Below, one piece after another: positions 1 through 4,915 of a stretch of 7,665 nt of DNA. The position numbers and the translations under genes are program-made. The notes beneath the pieces were generated by a model, which was not told the DNA's origin, searched no databases, and saw only the letters and a list, made by a program, of their open reading frames with translations. The stretch lies in contig JAITXS010000017.1 in assembly GCA_031284645.1 (NCBI GenBank), positions 1 through 7,665 on the forward strand. The letters run 5' to 3'. Each line of letters begins with the position of its first letter. Position 1 is the stretch's first letter. The stretch is from Spirochaetaceae bacterium. GTDB taxonomy: Bacteria > Spirochaetota > Spirochaetia > Treponematales > Breznakiellaceae.

Positions 1-90
1 CTCCCGCTGGACTGCCCAGGCCCCACTTTTAACCACCACCGCCCCCCCCCGCGCTTGCGGGCCCCCCCCCGCCCTGAAGAGGGGCCAGGA
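1..90. other. GC-rich stretch, no supported gene
   Basis: This stretch is far richer in C/G than the rest of the window. The + strand frame beginning at base 1 stays open to a TAG at 94-96, and a minus-strand frame is also open across it. Both read as Pro/Arg- or Gly/Arg-rich low-complexity peptide, so the openness is probably a by-product of composition. It could be the tail of a gene that begins outside the window, but nothing recognisable supports that. Together with 91-331 it forms a gene-less region of about 330 bases. Confidence 0.4.
41..74. repeat. Paired 9-C homopolymer tracts (direct repeat, period 20)
   Basis: Two identical GCCCCCCCCCGC blocks start at 41 and 61. Each contains nine C's, and the 8-base spacer between them is GC-rich. 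On the minus strand these are G9 tracts. Tracts of this length are prone to replication slippage, and poly-G tracts near promoters act as expression switches in treponemes (established for T. pallidum tpr genes). No gene start is visible close enough to say what these would control. Confidence 0.7.
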
Positions 91-93
91 GAG

Positions 94-142
94 TAGGGTA
101 CGGTAAAGGCTTTCTGGTATTACCAAACCCTTTACCCTATTT
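94..142. repeat. Palindromic intergenic repeat, copy A
   Basis: TAGGGTA (94-100) can pair with TACCCTA (133-139). Alternatively GGTAAAGG (102-109) can pair perfectly with CCTTTACC (129-136). The interior contains CTTTCTGGTA (110-119), and the right arm ends in TACCCTATTT (133-142). The same two blocks occur in the same order and nearly the same spacing (23 versus 24 bases) at 2447-2480, so these are two copies of one element of about 50 bp. Confidence 0.6.
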
Positions 143-163
143 AGACCCTATACCCTTTCCCCT

Positions 164-191
164 AAACCCAAGGAGAAGGGTAATTGGGTTT
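164..191. repeat. Perfect 8-bp hairpin in the repeat cluster
   Basis: AAACCCAA (164-171) is the exact reverse complement of TTGGGTTT (184-191), with a 12-base loop. A competing fold pairs TACCCTT (151-157) with AAGGGTA (176-182), so the two structures are mutually exclusive. No T-run follows, so an intrinsic terminator is unlikely. Confidence 0.5.
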
Positions 192-241
192 CGGGTAGAG
201 GATTACTGGTAAAGTCTATACCCTATTACCCATGACCCAAT
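178..241. repeat. Degenerate palindromic repeat, copy B
   Basis: GGGTAAT (178-184) pairs with ATTACCC (225-231), and ATTGGGT (183-189) pairs with ACCCAAT (235-241), giving overlapping alternative stems. The interior CTGGTAA followed by CTATACCCTATT (about 206-227) matches the core of the copies at 94-142 and 2431-2480, but in a shorter form. It belongs to the same TACCC/GGGTA-rich family. Confidence 0.45.
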
Positions 242-257
242 GACCCTAACAAGGTAC

Positions 258-286
258 TTGCTACCCACTTGATTCTTTCCGATAAT
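258..286 (+). promoter_or_regulatory. Candidate sigma70-type promoter for the small ribosomal protein-dxs operon
   Basis: TTGCTA (258-263, 4/6 match to the -35 consensus) is followed after 17 bases by GATAAT (281-286, 5/6 match to the -10 consensus). Transcription would start near 293, leaving a leader of about 40 bases before the GTG at 332. It is the best-spaced pair upstream of the operon and lies just after the repeat cluster, so the repeats would sit upstream of the transcript. Confidence 0.4.
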
Positions 287-331
287 AGAATTAAAGTAGT
301 ATATACAATTTCATCAGAAGGAGACTTTAAG

Positions 332-421
332 GTGCCCTGCGGAAGAAAACGCAAATTAAAAAAAATTGCGACCCATAAGCGAAAAAAAAAGCTTAGAAAG
401 AATAGGCATAAGAAGAAATAG
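332..421 (+). CDS. Small basic ribosomal protein, AURKAIP1/COX24 (mS38/bS22-like) family
   Basis: The product has 29 residues, is very rich in Lys/Arg, and carries the family pattern of a KRK cluster, a HKRKKK segment and the ending LRKNRHKKK. This matches the short AURKAIP1/COX24-domain proteins known from bacterial ribosomes (mycobacterial bS22, mitochondrial mS38), which bind rRNA in the small subunit. The GTG start is supported by a strong Shine-Dalgarno AGAAGGAG at 316-323, 8 bases upstream. The TAG stop (419-421) is followed immediately by the GTG of dxs, so ribosomes finishing here could start dxs directly. Family assignment rests on pattern recognition of a very short, low-complexity sequence, but the strong ribosome site and tight packing argue for a real gene. 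Confidence 0.75.
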   Translation: MPCGRKRKLKKIATHKRKKKLRKNRHKKK

Positions 422-2443
422 GTGAGCGGACACGAATCGCTGTTGGGGCAGATAAAAAGTCCGCGCGATTTATCGAATCTTAAGCTTTCTGAATTAATAG
501 AACTCTGCGCCGAAATAAGGCGTGTGATTATTGATACCGTTGCGAAAAACGGTGGTCATCTTTCCTCTAATTTAGGAGTGGTAGAGCTTTCTGTTGCTTT
601 GCATGCTGTTTTTGAATCTCCAAAAGATAAAATCGTTTGGGATGTCGGTCATCAATGTTATGCTCACAAGCTTCTTACCGGACGTTTTTCGCGATTTTCG
701 AGACTGAGGCAGTCAGGCGGAATCGCGGGATTCCCGCGTCGTTTTGAAAGTGAGCATGATGTCTTTGATACCGGGCATGCTTCGACCTCAATATCTGTTG
801 CCTTGGGTCTGCTTGAAGCGGAAAGACTCTCGGGCGGTAACGCTCGTTCTGTTGCCGTAATTGGTGACGGTGCTTTAACCGGCGGGCTTGCCTATGAGGC
901 GCTCTCAAGTGCCGGACATCTGGGTATTCCCCTTATTGTGCTTTTGAACGATAACAGGATGGCGATTAGCCCTAATGTCGGCGCTCTTTCCCGTTATTTG
1001 AGCAGTCTGAGCATGAAGCGTAAGTATCAGACATTCAAGATCACTTTTGATTCAATAATCAAAAAAATCCCCTTTTTTGGGGGGAAACTCCACAATGGTA
1101 TTCAACGACTCAAAAGGGCGGTAAAAGCAGTATTTTACCATGATAATTTATTTGTTGATCTTGGCTTTGAGTATGCCGGGCCTATTGACGGGCATAACCT
1201 TGCCGGTCTTATCTCGGTCTTGAAAGATGTCCGTACTCTTGATCGTCCGGTTGTGGTTCATATTGTTACGCAAAAAGGCAGAGGCTACGAGCCTGCTGAA
1301 AAAGATCCCGGCGCGTTTCATAGTGTGCTGCCTTTTTCAGTTGAGGAGGGCAAACTGCCCCAAGGCGGAGTCGAGAGCTGGACGCACGCTTTTGGTGAAG
1401 CTTTGCTTAAAGCTGCACGTAAAAATGAAAAAATTGTGGCGATCAGCGCGGCAATGGAGCGGGGTACCGGTTTATCCCGCTTTCACTCTGAATTTCCGAA
1501 TCGTTTTTTTGATACAGGTATTACCGAGTCTCATGCGGTAAGTTTTTCCGCGGCCCTTGCAGCCGGTGGTTTTCGTCCTGTTGTTGCTATTTATTCGACA
1601 TTTATGCAGAGGGCCGTTGATTCGGTGCTCCACGACACGGCTATCGGGAAATTTCCCGTTGTTTTTGCCCTTGACCGCGCCGGTTTTGTCTCTGCGGACG
1701 GTGAAACTCATCAGGGACTTTTTGATATTGCCTTGTTCCGGGCTGTTCCGAATATGACTATATTCGCTCCGGCGGATAAAGCAGAACTTGAGCTTATGCT
1801 TAATTGGGCGCTCTGCGCCGCGTCTCCCTCACTTATCCGTTATCCTAAAGCACCTCTTCCCGAGTCGAATCAGGCTTTTTGTACAGCTCTTGTTTCCGGA
1901 CGGGGTGTCCTGATTAAGGCCGCTGCCGCGCCTTCCCCGGATAACGGAGAGTCCGTAAGGGAGAAAGACGGCGAAGACCGGAGGCACAGTGTAAGTGAAG
2001 TCGAGGAAGCGGGGAGGGCGATCCTTCCGGTGAAGCAAAAAGGCGATCTCCCTGTTCCTGCGTTATGTCTTGCTTTTACCGGCAGTCTTTACCCCGAGGT
2101 TTCCCGTGCGGTTCAGTTGCTTGAACAGCAGGGGATTGCCGCGGATATGTACAACCTCCGCTTTTTAAAACCGATTGACGAAGATTATCTTGTAAATTTA
2201 ATGGACTGCTACCGTTATTTTTATGTATTTGAGGAAGGAGTCGGCGCAGGAGGAGTAGGGGAGTATATTGCATCCCTTGTCTTAAAAATGCCGTGCCGTG
2301 CCCGCGTTTTTTTGCACAATGCGGGGGATGTCTTTTATTCGGTGGGTACGCGGGAAGAGTTGCTTTGTTCTGCGGGCCTTGACGGTCAAAGCATCGCTTC
2401 CCGTTGCCTGTCTGATATGGCGATTAATGAGGGTATAGGGTAG
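422..2443 (+). CDS. dxs: 1-deoxy-D-xylulose-5-phosphate synthase (DXS)
   Basis: This thiamine-diphosphate enzyme condenses pyruvate and glyceraldehyde 3-phosphate to DXP, the first step of the MEP isoprenoid pathway; it is cytosolic. Visible signatures are His45 in the GGHLSSNLG motif, WDVGHQCYAHKLLTGR (residues 73-88), the ThDP/Mg site starting GDGALTGG (148-155) and ending in the NDN at 176-178, and KGRGYEPAEKDP (285-296). The pyrimidine-binding domain contributes Glu369 in DTGITESHA, Tyr391, Arg397, Asp426 to His430, and the phosphate-binding Arg473 in IRYPK. At 673 residues it exceeds the usual 620-640, because the linker before the C-terminal transketolase domain (about residues 500-545) is expanded and charged. 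The GTG start directly abuts the preceding TAG and has only a weak purine-rich site inside that gene, so translation is probably coupled. The last four residues and the stop codon are encoded within a palindromic repeat. Confidence 0.97.
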   Translation: MSGHESLLGQIKSPRDLSNLKLSELIELCAEIRRVIIDTVAKNGGHLSSNLGVVELSVALHAVFESPKDKIVWDVGHQCYAHKLLTGRFSRFSRLRQSGGIAGFPRRFESEHDVFDTGHASTSISVALGLLEAERLSGGNARSVAVIGDGALTGGLAYEALSSAGHLGIPLIVLLNDNRMAISPNVGALSRYLSSLSMKRKYQTFKITFDSIIKKIPFFGGKLHNGIQRLKRAVKAVFYHDNLFVDLGFEYAGPIDGHNLAGLISVLKDVRTLDRPVVVHIVTQKGRGYEPAEKDPGAFHSVLPFSVEEGKLPQGGVESWTHAFGEALLKAARKNEKIVAISAAMERGTGLSRFHSEFPNRFFDTGITESHAVSFSAALAAGGFRPVVAIYSTFMQRAVDSVLHDTAIGKFPVVFALDRAGFVSADGETHQGLFDIALFRAVPNMTIFAPADKAELELMLNWALCAASPSLIRYPKAPLPESNQAFCTALVSGRGVLIKAAAAPSPDNGESVREKDGEDRRHSVSEVEEAGRAILPVKQKGDLPVPALCLAFTGSLYPEVSRAVQLLEQQGIAADMYNLRFLKPIDEDYLVNLMDCYRYFYVFEEGVGAGGVGEYIASLVLKMPCRARVFLHNAGDVFYSVGTREELLCSAGLDGQSIASRCLSDMAINEGIG

Positions 2444-2480
2444 TAACTTTCTGGTAAGAGCTATACCTTATACCCTATTT
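2431..2480 (+). terminator. Palindromic repeat, copy C, overlapping the dxs stop; possible intrinsic terminator
   Basis: GGGTATAGGGTA (2431-2442) can pair with 2464-2475 as a 12-bp stem with one G-T wobble and a 21-base loop. TATTTT follows, so the structure could end dxs transcription. The interior CTTTCTGGTA (2447-2456) and the right end TACCCTATTT (2471-2480) match the copy at 94-142, which marks it as a dispersed repeat and not only a terminator. The long loop and short T-run make terminator function uncertain; the repeat identity is better supported. Confidence 0.55.
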
Positions 2481-2513
2481 TGAAACATAAATTAAATTTG
2501 GCCAGGAGGAAAC

Positions 2514-4070
2514 ATGAACAAATTTTTTAGATGTATTACATTATGGTTTGCGATATCGGGATTATTGACCTTGCCGCTTCACGCACAAGCAATTCCCGAT
2601 GGGGCTGTAAATGTTGAAAGCTTAATTCAACTTGACAAAGCCGCAGAAACTACTGCCGCTGTGATACAGAAAACGCTTAGCGGTTTGACGGCAGGGACGC
2701 GGGTTAAAATCGCTGATTTTTATTTAAATGATGCCCAAACTGATTTAGAAAGTTACTGGCGCGTTCAGCTTGCCGCTTTGCTTGCCGAAGGCGCAAAATA
2801 CACAATACTGTGCACTGATGTTGACGACAATGTTCAGGCCGACTATGTGCTGCGCGGCAATCTGTTTCAAACGAATGACGTTCTCCGCATTTATACGCGC
2901 CTTATCCGGGTTGACGGCAGCGCTATCGTCAAATCCTGGATAACCGACCTTGCCAGAAGTGATTTTATAGAAAGTATAACACAAATTGCGACAGGGCGCG
3001 GTGCCTCTGTAAGACGCGACCGCTATGAAAATGACAGCCGCACAAATCCTGTAGCCCTTACGCTGGGCGGGGCCGCTCTTTCGCGAACGATACACGATAG
3101 CTCCGATAATGATTGGTTTACTTTTACGCCTGAAATATCAGGTTTATTGATTGCTGAAACAAGCGGCTCAATCGACACATATATGTATCTTTATGAAGGC
3201 TCATCAGAATCTGAACTTGATACGGACGATGATGACGGCAGCGGCAGCAATGCAAGAATCGAACACAGCGTCCGCGCCGGAAGGACCTACTTCATACGCA
3301 TAAGGGCACTTGACGATGAAACCGGTGCCTACAGCTTTAGCGCGCATGTCGAAGCGCCGCCTGCCGACACACTCGAACCGAATGACACAAAAGAAAGTGC
3401 ATCGATCCTCAGTGAAAAAAACGATATTCAAGGTGTATTCGGCATAGAAAATGATATTGACTGGTATAAAATCGAAATCCCCGAAGGCGGCAGCCTTTTA
3501 ACCGTTACAACATCAGGAATCACCGACGGGAAAATTGAAATATATTCAGGCGATGAGCTTTTAGGTGAAGAAGACGACTGCGATTGCGGCAACACTATGC
3601 GTCTGACCGTAAAAGCGCCGGCAGGAACCGCATTTGTCCGGCTTGCCGACCAAAACGGCAATATCGGCACCTACTCGCTTAGTGCAACGCTGCGTCCGAT
3701 TCCGGCCCCTGACAGCTATGAAGACGATGACAGAATCAGCGGTGCAAAGATTATCGAAGTAGGCGACGTTCAGCAGCGCACCTTCTCCGGTTCCGATGAC
3801 ATTGACTGGGTAAAACTTGTTATAACAAAACGCGGTGACTACACTATCGAAGTAAGCGATACGACAAATAACCTTGATAGCGCCATGCGGCTTTACAGAG
3901 ATTCAGATGATGACGATGACCAGATAGACTCAGACGATGATTCGGGTTCGGATTACAATCCGCGTATCCGCACTCGTCTTGATGCCGGAACCTATTTTAT
4001 CAGAATACGCTGTCTTGACAGCGACCCGCTTGAAGATAATCGCTATACCTTGCGTGTAAGTGCACGGTAG
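2514..4070 (+). CDS. Exported protein with TolB/LpoB-like N-terminal domain and three PPC-type beta domains
   Basis: A signal peptide (residues 1 to about 26: Lys/Arg n-region, hydrophobic core, LHAQA) points to export. Residues about 38-150 resemble the TolB/LpoB/FlgO-like fold of envelope proteins, with VKIADF, YVLRGNL and a strand pattern around RIYTRLIRVDG; this is a weaker call. Three pre-peptidase C-terminal-like beta domains follow at about 166-281, 285-393 and 397-518. Each opens with an E/D-N/D-D turn and has a DxDW(F/Y/V) motif (DNDW 198-201, DIDW 314-317, DIDW 429-432); domains 1 and 3 also share an AG-TYFIRIR strand. Asp-rich loops at 233-246 and 462-480 look suited to calcium binding; the second domain lacks this loop and has a CDC pair instead. 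No protease domain is present, so PPC is not a processing tail here and an adhesive or periplasmic binding role is possible. Start ATG has AGGAGG at 2504-2509. No partner function is evident from the neighbours. Confidence 0.85.
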   Translation: MNKFFRCITLWFAISGLLTLPLHAQAIPDGAVNVESLIQLDKAAETTAAVIQKTLSGLTAGTRVKIADFYLNDAQTDLESYWRVQLAALLAEGAKYTILCTDVDDNVQADYVLRGNLFQTNDVLRIYTRLIRVDGSAIVKSWITDLARSDFIESITQIATGRGASVRRDRYENDSRTNPVALTLGGAALSRTIHDSSDNDWFTFTPEISGLLIAETSGSIDTYMYLYEGSSESELDTDDDDGSGSNARIEHSVRAGRTYFIRIRALDDETGAYSFSAHVEAPPADTLEPNDTKESASILSEKNDIQGVFGIENDIDWYKIEIPEGGSLLTVTTSGITDGKIEIYSGDELLGEEDDCDCGNTMRLTVKAPAGTAFVRLADQNGNIGTYSLSATLRPIPAPDSYEDDDRISGAKIIEVGDVQQRTFSGSDDIDWVKLVITKRGDYTIEVSDTTNNLDSAMRLYRDSDDDDDQIDSDDDSGSDYNPRIRTRLDAGTYFIRIRCLDSDPLEDNRYTLRVSAR

Positions 4071-4109
4071 GATGCATCTGCTTCTTTTGACAGGGATTCA
4101 GGCGGTTTA

Positions 4110-4142
4110 CAAGACAGTATCACCCTTGATGATGCTGTCTTG
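4110..4142 (+). terminator. Strong 13-bp hairpin after the PPC-protein gene
   Basis: Bases 4110-4122 pair with 4130-4142 (core CAAGACAG / CTGTCTTG, one T-G wobble) around a 7-base loop. It sits 40 bases after the stop codon. No T-run follows directly, but CTTTTT begins at 4163 after a TGCATC that can pair with GATGCA at 4071-4076, so a larger nested fold ending in a T-run is possible. Termination or 3'-end protection is the likely role. Confidence 0.5.
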
Positions 4143-4188
4143 CAAAGCTTTGGCGCGTGCATCTTTTTCGACGTGGCACTGCGGATAC

Positions 4189-4217
4189 TAGACAGGGTGA
4201 GCGGGGATTAGTAATAT
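4189..4217 (+). promoter_or_regulatory. Candidate sigma70-type promoter for the nifU-like gene group
   Basis: TAGACA (4189-4194, 5/6 match to -35) and TAATAT (4212-4217, 4/6 match to -10) are separated by 17 bases. The predicted start near 4224 leaves a short leader with the ribosome site AGGAG at 4229-4233. Its position after the hairpin fits a new transcription unit. Confidence 0.4.
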
Positions 4218-4239
4218 TGGGATTATCCAGGAGAAAAAA

Positions 4240-4464
4240 ATGTTGGAAGAAAAAATTAAAGTGGCGCTTAACGATGTGCGTCCTTCATTACAGGCAGACG
4301 GCGGAGATGTGGAGTTTGTTTCAGTCTCCTCCGATGGAACGGTTTCATTGAAATTAACAGGAGCGTGCGGATCGTGTCCCCATGCTCAAATGACGCTTAA
4401 AAACGGTATTGAAAATTATTTGAAACAGCAAATTCCCGAAGTAAGCGCTGTTTTGGGGGTCTGA
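4240..4464 (+). CDS. NifU C-terminal-domain Fe-S scaffold/carrier protein
   Basis: The product has 74 residues and consists only of the NifU C-terminal (Nfu) domain. It has the classic LQADGGDVEF segment (residues 17-26) and the cluster-binding Cys43-x2-Cys46 within LTGACGSCPHAQMTLK. Proteins of this type bind a 4Fe-4S cluster between two subunits and pass it to apo-proteins in the cytosol. Length and motif are normal for stand-alone Nfu proteins. The ATG is supported by AGGAG 6 bases upstream (4229-4233). It is followed after 46 bases by the NusG-domain-II gene, whose family often sits with redox-related membrane genes, so supplying clusters to a membrane redox system is conceivable but not shown. 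A longer overlapping frame from 4157 is not preferred because it lacks family similarity. Confidence 0.93.
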   Translation: MLEEKIKVALNDVRPSLQADGGDVEFVSVSSDGTVSLKLTGACGSCPHAQMTLKNGIENYLKQQIPEVSAVLGV

Positions 4465-4510
4465 TTTTAACGCTCAATATGATTCGTTTGCGCTTTATCG
4501 GTGAATTGGT

Positions 4511-4915
4511 GTGATATTTTTGCGCCCACTTGATTATGCGTTTTCTCTCATTGCCGTTGCGATTGCTGTTGCTTCGGCATTTTTTGTTTATGGGGGGGGG
4601 CTGTCCGAGCCTTATGTTCAGGTGAGCGCAGAACATACAAAAAACTGGGAGTATCCTCTCTCGGCGCGGGAAATATGCACGGCTGAAGGCCCCCTTGGGG
4701 AAACAATTATCGAGATTAAAGACGGTAAAGCCCGGATCATTTCGTCTCCATGTGAGAATAAAACGTGTATCGCTATGGGCGCTATTGATTCCCCGGGGCA
4801 TTTTGCCGCGTGTCTCCCGAACTTCGTGATTGTGACAATTGAGGGCCGACCGGGTGCAGGTACTTCCCCCCGTGACACAAAGCGCAAAAATGAGATTGAC
4901 GCCGTTGTATGGTGA
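4511..4915 (+). CDS. Membrane-anchored NusG domain II protein (EetA-like family)
   Basis: The product has 134 residues with one N-terminal membrane helix (about 8-27) and an extracytoplasmic domain bearing the NusG-domain-II signature: Cys81-x4-Cys86, the glycine pair in MGAIDSPG, Cys101-Leu-Pro and the strand FVIVTIEG. The ending EIDAVVW is also typical. Despite the name this family is unrelated in role to transcription factor NusG; members pair with Gx transporters, as here, where the next gene overlaps by 26 bases. The GTG start has only a poor ribosome site; an in-frame TGA at 4502-4504 rules out a much longer protein, and the start overlaps the stop of an 11-codon mini-frame (4479-4514). 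A 9-G tract (4592-4600) encodes Gly28-Gly30 just after the helix, so slippage would remove the outer domain. Confidence 0.85.
   Translation: MIFLRPLDYAFSLIAVAIAVASAFFVYGGGLSEPYVQVSAEHTKNWEYPLSAREICTAEGPLGETIIEIKDGKARIISSPCENKTCIAMGAIDSPGHFAACLPNFVIVTIEGRPGAGTSPRDTKRKNEIDAVVW
4592..4600 (+). repeat. Intragenic G9 homopolymer tract
   Basis: Nine consecutive G's code for three glycines right after the membrane helix of the NusG-domain-II protein. Loss of one G would bring a TGA at 4623-4625 into frame; gain of one G would bring a TGA at 4684-4686 into frame. Either change deletes the Cys-containing domain, the behaviour expected of a phase-variable contingency tract. Confidence 0.75.

Noticed and set aside
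94..270. CRISPR-like or telomere-like array of TACCC units
   Set aside because: The units are irregularly spaced, with no constant-length spacers and no uniform tandem period. Imperfect palindromic repeats explain the pattern better.
1068..1085. TCCCC-T6-GGGGGGA possible hairpin within dxs
   Set aside because: The stem is only 5-6 bp, it is internal to a coding region, and the residues it encodes fall in a normally variable loop. No functional reason was found.
1227..1541. Second + strand open frame inside dxs
   Set aside because: It is a frame shadow of dxs, whose conserved motifs continue without break through this region.
2745..3095. Minus-strand open frame of 116 codons inside the PPC-protein gene
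   Set aside because: It is fully covered by a + strand gene with a signal peptide and repeated domains, and its translation is not recognisable.
4839..4889. Upstream GTG start extending the Gx/EcfT protein by 17 residues
   Set aside because: It would overlap the NusG-domain-II gene by 77 bases, adds residues with no family match, and has no better ribosome site than the ATG at 4890.
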